In this document: in pieces, positions 12,925 through 25,400 of the stretch
Position numbering within the stretch: the stretch's first letter is position 1
How the letters are laid out: each line of letters starts with the position of its first letter
DNA from: Tethya wilhelma
Taxonomy: Eukaryota > Porifera > Demospongiae > Tethyida > Tethyidae
Direction: 5' to 3'
DNA: 64,000 nt
Assembly (NCBI GenBank): GCA_964030475.1
Contig: CAXIPT010000007.1
Location: 426,055-490,054 of the forward strand
Translations under genes and position numbers: made by a program
Notes under the pieces: generated by a model
Database searches by the model: none
Seen by the model: only the letters and a program-made list of their open reading frames with translations
What the model was told of the DNA's origin: nothing

Positions 12925-15900
12925 AGAAGCTTCAAACCAATTTGGACGGAGCAATAGAACTTTCATACAACATTTCAACCAAGGCAGAAGTCTTTGAAGC
13001 TCTTGACTTTACAATCATCTCAAAAGTCTTCGACAAGTTATCCACCACTCTCCTCACCACAGAGAACAGATCTGTAAGTTGTCACGTCCATCCAACATTG
13101 CTGCTGTTCACGTGTAATGGTTGTACGTGATTCTTTAATGCAATGCAGCTGGAAATGGTGGAGAAAGTGCTATCAATTGTTGAGAACCTCATGGACGTGG
13201 ACCCTGAGTACATCAGAGAGAGCCAGGAGACGTCTCTAGCTGCCACAAGGTATACCTCCTAGCTAGATACTGTATAGTGGATAAATTTGGCAAGAATTAT
13301 AGTAAAATTGCTATAGTGAATCATTCTTCAAATTGCCAAACTTAAAATCGCCAAACATGCAGTTTTATACCCATGTGCATACATAAAAACAATGCAGTGA
13401 GTAGGACTGAATCACCAAATTTAAAATTGCCAAATTTTCTCACTATTCATTAGATTCTAGTGTCTGAAGAGACTTGTTAGAATGTAAATGTTGTTTTGTA
13501 GAATCTTGAAGGCTGTGGAAAGAATTGGACTTTCCATTCCCATTCCTGAGAACGAAGATGATCAGATCATTCCATTCCAGTCGTTTGCCATATGTGTTCG
13601 TGAAGTGGAGCCAGGTAACTTTGATGGACAGACCTTTAGTGTTTCCCTCGAGAAGAATAGCACCATTGACAGCCATATTGGTGATGATTCTCTGACGTTT
13701 GGCAGCCATTTAACCATGACCACTGCCTCTATCAAACTGCCAGAGAACATCTTTACTGAGATCAAAAACGGCAGCTGGAGTGAGATAACGAATGACAGCA
13801 GGGTTGAGCCAAGACTTAAGATAATCCACACCGTCTTTTTGAGTGATCTGTTCTTTGTTCAGAGATCAGCAGCTGACGATAATGTTAGAGTTGGCAGCAC
13901 CATCATATCTGCCTCCATCAGTGGGGTCAGTGAGGTGGAGGGTATTTCTGACCCCCCAATTCTGATCTCCTTTGCCAAGAAAGAAGTAAGTAGCACACAC
14001 ACACACACACATATAACTCTGAACGCTTCTCTGTATAACTATAAGGTTTGATTGACAATATTTTACAGAAACTGATGAAAAATGAAAGTGAAACTTCTTG
14101 CAACTATTGGGATTTTGAGAAAGATGGTGAGTCAACGACAGCCAGCTGCCACTGATCTTTTGTACACCGTCCCACACATACATACATACACTGATGGAAT
14201 ACCATTTCATGCAGGTGGCAATGGTGACTGGTCTACCAGAGGGTGTGTAGTCTTCAGTGAAACTAACGACAGTGTCGTGTGTGCGTGTGATCATCTCACA
14301 AACTTTGCTCTGCTGCTGGTCAGTCTATAGCAATTTTTTGTCTTCAACGCTTACATTTAACTATATGTGTAATATAGGCAATGAATTCATGTCAGTATAC
14401 TGTTAAATGTTTGCTCTGTGCAGGATGTCAGTCCTAAGTTGGGGAACAGCTCCAACTTTGTTTCAAAGAAAGTGGAGAAGACTCTCCTTGCTGTCTCATA
14501 TATCGGAGCCATTTTGTCTATCCTCTTTCTTGCAATCACCATAGCAACATACTCCCTATCAAAGTCAGCCTCTAAAATTCCTATCTGTATGAAAATTAAT
14601 AACAACATAATATTTTGCACTGAGCTAGCTACACCTTCTTTCACTCACAGGAAGTTGCGCTCCACCATAAATGGGAAGCTACTCATCAACCTCTGTGCTG
14701 GGCTCATTGGCATCTATCTTGCATTCATCGCCAGCTATCATCTGACTCCTTACCCCATTCCTTGTGCCATAGCTGGGGCTCTTCTTCACTACTTCATGTT
14801 GGCCACTTATGCCATCATGGCAGCTGAAGCCATCAGCTTGTACATCCATCTTGTGGTGGTCTTGGGATGGAACTCCATCAAGAGTCATTACACCCTCAAG
14901 ACAGCTCTCATTGCTTGGAGTAAGTGACTGTTTATAGTACTACTAATAACATATTAATTATAGAACCTGTCTTATGTAAACTTATAATCTTATCCTTCCA
15001 AGTTTTGTGAAGACATTGATCATTTTTTTCCTCTTGTCTTTGCAGTTCTCCCACTTGTCATTGTTGTGGTTTCCGTGGCACCCAATTACAGAAATTATGT
15101 AGGAGAACAACTGTAAGTTGAAGAACTTTGTTCGTCATATCAAACTGCATTCTTGTACGTTCCTAGGATCCATTTTATCATTCATGTCATAAAAAAATAG
15201 GCTATAGAAGAGATTCTAGAAATGAGGCTATTTAGACACTGTACTTATTTCTAATTCAATACAGCTGTCGTCCGTACGGTGTCCCATTTTACGCGGCTCT
15301 GATTGGTCCATTTGTGACGGTCTACGTCTTCAACTGGGTCATGTTTATCATCATCATTGCTTCACTGATCAAAAACACAAAGAAAAATAAGAAAACCTCC
15401 TCCTCCAAAGTCTTCAAGCGACACCTGATCATAGCCATCGGTCTCTCTCTCTTCTTTGGTCTCAGCTGGGGACTGGGTTTGCCCGCGAGTAATGCCATTT
15501 CCAACGTCCCAGCTAGAGTAATGCTTCAGATTCTCTTCATCTTTGTCTCTGGATTTCAAGGAGTCTTTATCTTCTTCATGCAATGTGCTCGCTCGGGAGA
15601 TGCCCGCAAAGAGTGGGCTAGATGGCTCAAGAGACTCACCTTTGGGAAGGTGGACGTTGGAACCAAAACCCTCAGTCACTCCAATGGAAATGTCTACAGG
15701 AAGACCTCCTCTGACTACCGCTACAGTGCTAGCATGTACCCCCGTACCTCCAGTACCATTGTGACCGGACAACTAGGGAGCTCTGAAACACTCAGGAAAC
15801 AAGGCTTGTCTCGTCCTTCCCACTACAACTCTCGCTCGAATTTGCTGCAGTACGGATCACAGAGCTCACTAGTGAGCATCTCAGAAGACACCAAGAGAGA

Positions 15901-16183
15901 AGCTATGGCAACGAAAGATGACAAAGCAGGATCCATTGGACCCAAGAACCTCGATTTGAGTGTCGTCTATGAGAATGCTGAAGACGAATCCATCTATGAT
16001 AGTGTCCCAGAAGAACCAGCTGACTATGAAAATGTTGCAAAAATGGGTATTTCTGAAACAGTCTCAAATTCATCAAAGGATGGACCAGGTGACTATGTGG
16101 GGGCATTGGGAGATGGGATTACCAACCCCCTACAGTTGGAGGGGGAGGCTGAAGGGGGGCAGTGTGCTGAAACAAACGTTTAA
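7254..16183 (+). CDS. Adhesion GPCR with four Ig-like domains, HRM, GAIN and 7TM
   Basis: Complete paralogue of the upstream receptor. Exons: 7254-7329, 7548-7907, 8134-8475, 8630-8935, 9374-9691, 9787-10058, 12924-13073, 13149-13249, 13502-13985, 14069-14126, 14215-14318, 14424-14563, 14651-14919, 15046-15112, 15265-16183. They total 3966 nt (1,321 residues) with all phases consistent. Order: signal peptide ([20 protein letters not shown]), four Ig-like domains on phase-1 exons, HRM with PCPCG, GAIN, and a GPS with [13 protein letters not shown] cut at HL/T. The seven helices follow, ending TM7 with [15 protein letters not shown]. Exon 1 appears to use a rare GC donor (CAG/GCATGT). The tail carries YENA, YDSV and YENV and ends ETNV, another PDZ class I ligand. 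No SEA exon was found between Ig4 and HRM. The domain set recalls ADGRF5 or ADGRA receptors, but I cannot assign orthology. Confidence 0.9.
9150..9228 (+). pseudogene. Decayed partial copy of the Ig4 exon start
   Basis: The stretch around 9178-9228 resembles the first 50 bp or so of the Ig4 exon at 9374 (GGCCCACCAGAAGAAT, then GTTGCTAGGGAAATGGTT). The acceptor TAG is changed to GAG and small insertions break the frame. The preceding intron sequence (GAGTTTCTCTCTGCAG at about 9109 and 9280) is duplicated too, so this is a local duplication of about 180 bp with one copy decayed. Confidence 0.65.
10132..10204. repeat. (CA)n microsatellite
   Basis: Long CA tract just inside the large intron of the second GPCR. 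A matching CA tract ends that intron at 12891-12922, so the intervening 2.7 kb is bounded by like repeats. Confidence 0.9.
10610..11829. mobile_element. Possible non-autonomous DNA element with 12-bp terminal inverted repeats
   Basis: GGGGCGAGCCTG at 10610 is matched by its exact reverse complement CAGGCTCGCCCC ending near 11829. The left end also forms a local hairpin (GGGGC with GCCCC). The interior is about 1.2 kb, has no long ORF, and includes GC-richer stretches unlike the flanks. I could not find a target-site duplication, so the boundaries are tentative. Confidence 0.4.
12020..12082. repeat. 10-bp minisatellite of AGGTCA half-sites (DR4 spacing)
   Basis: GTTGACCTAT is repeated, giving five TGACCT boxes exactly 10 bp apart (12030-12075). 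On the minus strand this reads AGGTCA with four-base spacers, the DR4 layout bound by several nuclear-receptor dimers in other animals. Function is untested; it may simply be a minisatellite. Confidence 0.75.
12495..12886 (-). CDS. Possible nested antisense gene, cysteine-rich PKD-like fragment
   Basis: Two exons join in frame on the strand opposite the host GPCR: 12813 to about 12886 (donor GT/GTAAGT) and 12495-12729 (acceptor TGTACAG). The joined protein contains VNWGDGQ followed by [11 protein letters not shown], which recalls the WGDG and H-x-Y motifs of PKD domains. It also has many cysteines and tryptophans ([14 protein letters not shown]). It ends at a TAG at 12495-12497. The 5' end runs into the GT microsatellite and no start or signal peptide is visible, so the gene is incomplete or its first exon lies elsewhere. 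It could be an exon remnant. Confidence 0.4.
13272..13450. mobile_element. MITE-like element, TATAGTGGATAAATTTGGC family
   Basis: Left end TATAGTGGATAAATTTGGCA; right end TTGCCAAATTTTCTCACTATT, its near reverse complement. The interior is A/T rich with repeated AAATTGCCAAA words. The same termini occur at 17149-17283, which defines a local family. Confidence 0.55.
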
Positions 16184-16354
16184 AACATTTAGAACAAACT
16201 CTTAACACATACATAGCTATAATATTAATTTTATTGTATTTCAGTATTATTATTCTGATAGTTAAAATTAATGATCGATCGATGAATTAATTGGAGGGGA
16301 AAAAACAAACAAACAAAATTTAATGTTGTGTGTCAATACAATGTTGTGCATGCA
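16184..16354. other. Convergent 3' flank between GPCR and PLC genes
   Basis: Only 171 bp separate the two facing stop codons (TAA at 16181-16183 on plus; the PLC stop at 16355-16357 on minus). The 3' UTRs must abut or overlap. The spacer is A/T rich with ATTAATTTTATTG and ACAAACAAACAAA. Confidence 0.7.
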
Positions 16355-18735
16355 TCACAGAGAAGTCATTCGAGGCCGGTCACCATGTTCAAACACTTCA
16401 TCTTCATCCAAGTTGACCTGTGACCTTGAGCCAAAGTTTCCCACCACTCTTCCTCCTAAGTTTCTTGGAACTGTAGAAGAACTGTGAGGTGTCATGGCCA
16501 TCACTGGCTCTTGATCGGCAGAGTTGCACCTCCCTCTGAAAGTGGTTTCTGAGTTTTCGTCAATTGTCTGGTCACTTCGCTTCCTTCTAAGGGACCATCT
16601 TTTGAAGACAGAACGGCTTTCTCTACCAAGTTCACTTGCAGTTAATGTTGGAGTTAAAGGCGGTGCAGGCACAGCTGTCACAGGAGAGCTGGACTTCTGG
16701 CTGTCATCCAACTCTGCACTTCTGTTTGACTTCTTCCTGGTTAGTTTAAAGCTGACTGGCTTGTCTTTCATGACCAGTGGCTCTGGTTTAGGCCTTTTTT
16801 TCTTCTTGGTGAGTATTGTGCTCTTTGGTTGAGGTATTCTACTGGGGTTAGGAGAGACCTTGGAGCTTGTGGGCTCCAGTGACATCTCACAGCTGTTTCG
16901 CTTAACGACAGCTGCTTTAATCCTACTATCTTTGTTGGGGTCACTTAGTGAACGTTTTTGGTCCTTTCTTTTTAGCGGAAATCTCCAGCTGTTGGTTCTG
17001 TGAGAACTACTAGCGGCTGTAGAGGTTTCCGGAATAGCTGCCACTTCACACTGGCTAGAAGATCTTTCATTGTGAAATGGAGAAATCTGTCAGTAGTGTG
17101 TAAACCAGAGAAGATTAACTTATAATAGTTATTACTATACCATAATTATAATGGGTAAGTTTGGCAATTAATTTTAATTTTGTAGGCTGCATTGTTCATT
17201 ATGTGTGTGAATTGTTTGGTGATTTGCAGAAAAATTCAACAATTCGCCAAATTTAATTCAGGCCAAATTTACCCACTATACAGTAGTAGTTGTACGGGAG
17301 AGTTCCTCAAATTATATGGAGCCTTACAAGCTACTTCTTCCCCAAGCCTTTACATCTGCCTGAGTAGGCATTAGGTTTGGTATTGTTTGTAAAGAGAGAC
17401 CGTTTGAATTTTAATACATCCAGTGCTTGTACCTCTTGGTCAGAAGGATCAGTAACACTACTGTGCAACTCCTCTCCATTCACTGGCAGCTGTCGAACTG
17501 CATGAATTGAGTTGTCCAACTCCAAGCCACCTGCCAATAAGCCTAGGGACATGCTCTGATGACTGAATCTTCTGTACATTGGAGATTGTTTGTCTTTACT
17601 TGAGTTCTTCAGGTCAGCTTGGTTGAACGACTTGGAAAGACCTTTATTCTTTTTCTTCTTCTTTGAGCGCTTCTTGCAATTGGTCTGTGTATCTTGTAAA
17701 AGTGCTGTCTTCTGGGCTAGTGCATTGTAATAATCCTCCATAAACTTTTTGGCAACTTTAGGAGAAACTGGACGAATCATTGTGGACGTTTCTATAGCAA
17801 TTGTTCAGAGATAATTATAGTAAATGAGTGTAAAATTAATATAATTATTGGTAAGCGTTTAGTGATTTCAGTCATTGAACCATCCACAAAAGTATTGGCA
17901 GTTTTAAATTGATGTTTCCGGAATCCCCCCTATATATAATGCATTGCACAAGACAAAAGTGTGGAAAACAGTTTTGCACGTGTTTAATTTAGCCAGCAAT
18001 TTCTGCACTGATTGTCAAATCTCAAATTTAATGTGCTGCTGCTGATATTTCCATGTACAGTAAGATTAGATTCAAATCAAAACAATATGTGGACTTACTT
18101 GGTGATGAAGGTTTGTCTCTGGTTTCCATGACAACAGGAGGGAGACTGTCAATGTCTACACACTCAGAGTACGACTCAGAGAAGGGATGAAAACTTTTTT
18201 TTCCAAATTCAGTTTCGTGTTCATATGAAGAAATTTGAATATTTGGGGATGGAATGTTCCATTTAAATTTGACCGTTTCTTTCTTTGTAGAAATTGCATC
18301 ATCAAGAGAAGTCATGTGATCCTGTACTGAAGTCACATGATCGTCAAAAGAGGCAGGTACACAAGTCATGTGATCATCAGTGGACATCACATGATTGCTC
18401 AAAGAAGTCACATGATCTTGGACAGACGTATTCCTCCCTTCCTCTGTATCTGAAGCCAACCTATGCACTTGTTGCTTTGTGTGCACCATGAAGCAACTCG
18501 TGGAGCCAGAAAGAGGTTGAGAAAGGACATCTAGAACCAGTTCATCCCTTCCTACCATTCGTTGTCTGCTAAACGTGTTCTCTTCTTCAAAATGGTCTGC
18601 TAGAATAAAACAAAAGTGCTCTTGTATCTCTTCTTCGTCATCTCTGTCTTTCATCTGAGGACAAAGAGACGACATTTCAGCACCCAACCTTGCAACTGCT
18701 CCAGACAAAAGCTCCCTGTTTGTATGTGTGTACAT
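16355..18735 (-). CDS. PLCE1: C-terminal exons of the PLC gene: RA2-like half domain and basic tail
   Basis: Three coding blocks lie downstream of RA1: about 18118-18710, about 17350-17780 and 16355 to about 17060. The first carries an RA-like segment followed by short D-H-V/M-T-S repeats, coded by recurring TCACATGATC words. The second has a lysine run ([12 protein letters not shown]). The third is Ser/Lys rich and ends PRMTSL. They are assigned to the PLC gene because they are co-oriented, in order, and no start or stop intervenes that I can see. Exact donors were not all resolved. Confidence 0.6.
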
Positions 18736-19312
18736 GTGTGAATGTGTACATTAATGTAATTTAAGGGCCTGGATGCCACAGTGGGTCATGTGAGCAGGTG
18801 TACACATAATAATCATAATAATTATATATATATATAATTTTTTTTTTTTTTGGAGATCATGAATCATCCGTGATTTAAAGTTTTATCTCCGTAATGTATA
18901 TACGTATGAGCTCACACAGCTCATCTGCGAAAGTTAACCACAATAATGTTTGACTAGAGACATTCATAAAGTTTGATACCGCAAAACTAAGTTCCTGCTA
19001 TACGGAATATCACACTAACCCAACTCTAGTCGTGGAATCGGCAAAAAGGGTGATAGATTCCACATCTGAGTCTTTCAAGTCCAGATCACAATAGTGGATT
19101 GGTACAATGACCAGCTGGGGTGATTCCATCGCGGGGGCATCTTCCAGTCGGAGGTGGCAGTCATCGTAGCACGGAGTGTCTCTTGCTTCCAATCGAATTT
19201 GAAGTTCACCTGTGCATGCATGTATGTGTGCATAGGGAGTCAACATTGTGTCACTCTGAGCACATTGTGGTGACTTTTGTGTATGTACTGAACTGCAGCT
19301 GTCTCTGACTTA

Positions 19313-19352
<40 letters not shown>

Positions 19353-19401
19353 TGGGGTGTGTGTGTGTGTGGGTGTGTGTGTGTGTGTGTGTGTATGGGT
19401 T

Positions 19402-19438
<37 letters not shown>

Positions 19439-22400
19439 ATGTACATACTCACCAGCGTTGTTGCTATCAACTAAACAGTAGTCCGTAGGTTCTCCACCTA
19501 GCCCAACTAGTTCTATAATCTTGACAATCAGGTTCCCAGCCGATAATCCCTGTAGAATGAAGAACTCAAACCAATAATCCCATACAGCCATTGCTCAATT
19601 TGGGCCCATATAATATAATCCAATGTAGTCCGTAAATACGGTACATGCACTAACTCTGTAGTCTGTCAGTTTGATGGAGTGTGGTTCAACTTCATCCACC
19701 TCAATGGTCACTGATAGTGCAGCAGCTGCTGTGGTGATGGTAGTGTCAGCTGTCTTGTTCGTCTCTGGCTGAAGGAGAAGAGGCGGCTGCTCTGGTGGCA
19801 GCTGCTCTGCATCATGAGTCTCAACAACCGTTTGTGAAAACTGTTTATGTTGTATCTACGTATCACAGAGAATGAAGAAAAGTATGATATGAAGAAATTG
19901 CTTAATGTACTTTATCCTAGCTGGAGCTAAGAAGCTAGCAGCTGCACTTACTGTTGTTTTGATGAACAAAGATGGAGGAGGAGTGGAGAAACTGCCCAGC
20001 TCATCGTTGAGGTAGATATGTCGGTAGCCAGAAGAAAGTGAGGAGAGGGGAATAAACCGCGTCAATGAGGAATTCTCTGCAGATGCAAGCATGAGGTAAA
20101 GTATTTTGAAAGAGAGACATTCAGTTTCACTATACCTGCTCCTTTGCCATCAAAACTGATGTTGAATTTCAACACAGCAATCTCCACAAGTGATACTTTG
20201 GCAGAGAACGTACACGTGTTGTGTTTGTTGCTGTTCCACAGAGCACAGCAGCCAGAAAAGCAGCTGGCCTGGCTACGGAACTTACTGCATTTGTCAAAAG
20301 GTGCTCCCAACAGCTGCACACATACATTCATACACAATAGTTATGAATAAGATACAACCAAGTCTATTGAAGTCAAGAATACAGACATCATTCTTTTGTA
20401 TTGTCAATTGCTTAGGCCAGGCCCATATTTGAATACTGTAAGTACTGTAACAAATTAATAGCAGCCCTGCAAAAATTTTTTCCTAAACAGTAAATAAATA
20501 AAGCTCAGAATTACCTCTATCTCAAGTGTAGGAAGATACTGAGTAGACCTGTCAGGAGTCAAATGCTGACCAGAGACAACCTGAGTGCATATACAACATG
20601 ATATCATTATGAGGTAATCACAATAGTTTTAGTTATACTCACAGTGATGGATAGTTCTATACGATTGAGCTCCTCCTTTTGCAAGTATTTCGTGCTCTCT
20701 TCCATCAAGTTCTTAAGTCAGTTTAATGTTCCATGCAATCATTGTTTCAATCATATCAGATTCTCAAGCATACTATTATATAGCTACTCACTGGAGGTTT
20801 AAGAACATATCCACATCTGCCATTTTGAGTGAACACTGCATTGTAATGTTGCATTGAAGCATCTGAGAGTGTGAAGGATACAAAACATGTATAAGTCAAG
20901 AATCCACAGGCCAAAGAATATACATGCAAATGCCTACCATTTGTTTGGTAGTTGAGGGCAACCATCTGACAACCATGGATCCAATGTTTGCCTGGTTTGT
21001 AATTGGATGAGCTGATGTGTGATGCATTAGGGTAGACCCTGGTCAAATGACTCTCGTTAAATCTCAGCACTTCAAGAGGATTTTTGTTGTACTCCTTCTT
21101 CGCGACTGAAGGTGGCAGTCATCGTAGCACGGAGTGTCTCTTGCTTCCAATCGAATTTGAAGTTCACCTGTGCATGCATGTATGTGTGCATAGGGAGTCA
21201 ACATTGTGTCACTCTGAGCACATTGTGGTGACTTTTGTGTATGTACTGAACTGCAGCTGTCTCTGACTTAAGGTGTGTGTGTGTGTGTGTGTGTGTGTGC
21301 ATGTACATACTCACCAGCGTTGTTGCTATCAACTAAACAGTAGTCCGTAGGTTCTCCACCTAGCCCAACTAGTTCTATAATCTTGACAATCAGGTTCCCA
21401 GCCGATAATCCCTGTAGAATGAAGAACTCAAACCAATAATCCCATACAGCCATTGCTCAATTTGGGCCCATATAATATAATCCAATGTAGTCCGTAAATA
21501 CGGTACATGCACTAACTCTGTAGTCTGTCAGTTTGATGGAGTGTGGTTCAACTTCATCCACCTCAATGGTCACTGATAGTGCAGCAGCTGCTGTGGTGAT
21601 GGTAGTGTCAGCTGTCTTGTTCGTCTCTGGCTGAAGGAGAAGAGGCGGCTGCTCTGGTGGCAGCTGCTCTGCATCATGAGTCTCAACAACCGTTTGTGAA
21701 AACTGTTTATGTTGTATCTACGTATCACAGAGAATGAAGAAAAGTATGATATGAAGAAATTGCTTAATGTACTTTATCCTAGCTGGAGCTAAGAAGCTAG
21801 CAGCTGCACTTACTGTTGTTTTGATGAACAAAGATGGAGGAGGAGTGGAGAAACTGCCCAGCTCATCGTTGAGGTAGATATGTCGGTAGCCAGAAGAAAG
21901 TGAGGAGAGGGGAATAAACCGCGTCAATGAGGAATTCTCTGCAGATGCAAGCATGAGGTAAAGTATTTTGAAAGAGAGACATTCAGTTTCACTATACCTG
22001 CTCCTTTGCCATCAAAACTGATGTTGAATTTCAACACAGCAATCTCCACAAGTGATACTTTGGCAGAGAACGTACACGTGTTGTGTTTGTTGCTGTTCCA
22101 CAGAGCACAGCAGCCAGAAAAGCAGCTGGCCTGGCTACGGAACTTACTGCATTTGTCAAAAGGTGCTCCCAACAGCTGCACACATACATTCATACACAAT
22201 AGTTATGAATAAGATACAACCAAGTCTATTGAAGTCAAGAATACAGACATCATTCTTTTGTATTGTCAATTGCTTAGGCCAGGCCCATATTTGAATACTG
22301 TAAGTACTGTAACAAATTAATAGCAGCCCTGCAAAAATTTTTTCCTAAACAGTAAATAAATAAAGCTCAGAATTACCTCTATCTCAAGTGTAGGAAGATA

Positions 22401-25400
22401 CTGAGTAGACCTGTCAGGAGTCAAATGCTGACCAGAGACAACCTGAGTGCATATACAACATGATATCATTATGAGGTAATCACAATAGTTTTAGTTATAC
22501 TCACAGTGATGGATAGTTCTATACGATTGAGCTCCTCCTTTTGCAAGTATTTCGTGCTCTCTTCCATCAAGTTCTTAAGTCAGTTTAATGTTCCATGCAA
22601 TCATTGTTTCAATCATATCAGATTCTCAAGCATACTATTATATAGCTACTCACTGGAGGTTTAAGAACATATCCACATCTGCCATTTTGAGTGAACACTG
22701 CATTGTAATGTTGCATTGAAGCATCTGAGAGTGTGAAGGATACAAAACATGTATAAGTCAAGAATCCACAGGCCAAAGAATATACATGCAAATGCCTACC
22801 ATTTGTTTGGTAGTTGAGGGCAACCATCTGACAACCATGGATCCAATGTTTGCCTGGTTTGTAATTGGATGAGCTGATGTGTGATGCATTAGGGTAGACC
22901 CTGGTCAAATGACTCTCGTTAAATCTCAGCACTTCAAGAGGATTTTTGTTGTACTCCTTCTTCGCGACTGTGTCCGACAAAGAAAACATCTCTGCAGCAT
23001 CTCTTCCACCTGGGTCCTTTTGTTTGAAAGAGACAGTTGATCAAAAAACAAGTTCTGAGCACATGCACATCCAACCTCATCTCCAGGCTCCCCTTTGACC
23101 TTTCACTCAGGCCTAAGAGGAGCCTGGAGACAAGACTAGTGCAGAGCCACATTAAGATGTGTGACATTATAAAAGGCTAAATCTTGAGCAAGTTCATAGC
23201 AATGTAAATATACATTGTTAACCTTGTAGCTATGGAAACCAGGGCACTTGATAGGTTGTGTGTAGAAGACCATGTCGGACAGCTCTTGTGCAATGTCCTT
23301 CTTGTCAAAGCAAGATTCTGCAGTGTCATGGTGACCGGAGGTGGGGGGCATATCTGACGATAATGATGATGAAGGTGAGAGCTCCTGTGAACTGAAAACC
23401 TGTAGGCTCCCTCTACGTCTGGTGAAGAGGGGCATCCTATATTAAATGATGAAATTGAAAGAAAATGAATCAATATTTACTGAGCTACTATCATTGCATG
23501 CTGTGCGGTACACATGGATGCAGGGAGCATGTACAGTGCTCATTTACTTTGGTTTAGTAGGTGTAGTTGCATCTTTCTTTCCCTTTTTGTTTGAGTCTAC
23601 CTGCAGCTGTTTTGGGGGTGGTTTGGGCTCTGCTGCACTCGCCAGATCATTGCTAAGAGATTTCATCTCACTTGACTCGAGGGAACCATGATTGAGGATG
23701 GCTTCGGTGTCTGAAGTAGAGCTTTGGGATTTTATCGAGAGTTTGTGTTGATAGAGAGCAAGTGGGGATTGTGCTCGAGGGGGCATTTGTCTTGGCATGT
23801 AGGCAGGCAGGCTTCCTTGTCGTTGGTGGTTCAAGTTAGATGTTTGTTTCTTCTGCTGATCACTCGAGGAGTTGTTTGAGGTTTCTTTTTCTGCATAGAT
23901 TCTGCTGACGCTCGAAGTCCTCATGAGTGGTCTGTGTTCCTTTATCGTGTCACTGTGCCGTCTTTTTTGAGGTTCATTCTCCGTGTCTGTTGGTGATCCT
24001 TCAGGTTCACTTTTTTCCTGAAATTTCTCCAAGCAGGGGCTGCCTGGCAGACTGGATTGGCAATCAATGTTCTTCTCTAGGAGAGAATTTGTCTCAGTCG
24101 AATCATGCATCGTCTCCTTTATCACAGCTCCTCTTCTTGCCCGTGGTTTGATGTTGACCAATGGAATGAGCGTCGATGGGCGCTCTTTCTCACAGGCTTG
24201 GGGCAGTGGTTGTGTGAATGTGCTGCTATTTTCAGCTATTAACACATTTGAATCCTTACCCACCGAATTCACAGGGTCAGCAACTCTGTCATTGGTAGGA
24301 ATGCTGCAAGCTTCCTTTGCTGGTTCTTGTACACCTTCATCAGCTTCATGATTCGGCAATCTTGAGAAGATTTTTCCACTACTGCTCTTGAGCTTGGCCT
24401 CTAAAGTGGGCAATTCTGTACATGTGTCCATGTTGTCGAAAGAGGCATTGCGTGATCCTGTCCCATCCTCTTCAAAAATAGTGTACATTGAGTCGGCAGG
24501 GCATGGCGCTATTCCAGCAGTAGCAGAATGTCTTGGTGAATGAAACAGTGTGTTCAAATTATCCATACATTCATCTTTGTCGTTGATGGTCAGATTTCCT
24601 GAAGGTTTAAGAGTCGTCTTTTGATCGGAGTCGGGATTGAGCGGCACTTGAGATCTCTTAGGACTGTTCCCTTTTCCCAGAATAAGTGGTGATGTTGGAC
24701 CGGACAAGAACCGGCTATATACAGTATCGGGTATGGAGGACAGGTCGGGTGTAGTTGCTGGGGACAGTAAAGAAGCCGGTGTGCTGACTGCACTGCCACT
24801 GGATGTTGAAGCGGGAGATGCTGGCGTGCTAGTCTGATTGTGGAAGGTGAATCTAGGTGCAGGCATGGCGTACGGTGAGCCAACAATGGGAAGAGGGTTA
24901 GCAGCACTTGATCTTCTTCCACGCTGAGGATCGATGAATAATTATCATAGAAACAAGACATTAATTTTAGCTAACTGTTACAGTTATCATGCAGGTCTTG
25001 GAACTGTGACACAATGTCATGCAGGTAGCCTATAGCTTCCTCTACCTTGTGGAAGGTACTTGAGCTCGCTACCACCAGTTGCTCCAATGCCGCAGGGACA
25101 TTGTTGTTCCCATTACTGTTGCTTCTGCTAGGAGCTGGTGAAGACAACTTTCGGTTTTTGATCAGAATTTTGTACTTCAGGTCCTATAATTTAACATAAT
25201 GGTAAGTGAAAAGAGAAGTAAACTTTTAACATGCAATGGAATGAACTTTTGACCTCTGGTGAAGGTAGTACAAGATTGCTTGGATGTCCATCCAAAAAGT
25301 CGGCAAGCAGTTGTGTACCAAATGCCTCTTTCATGTACTTGGCCATCTTGATCTGTTAAAGTTAAACACAATAGTAAATTGTACAATGTCATACCTTCAT

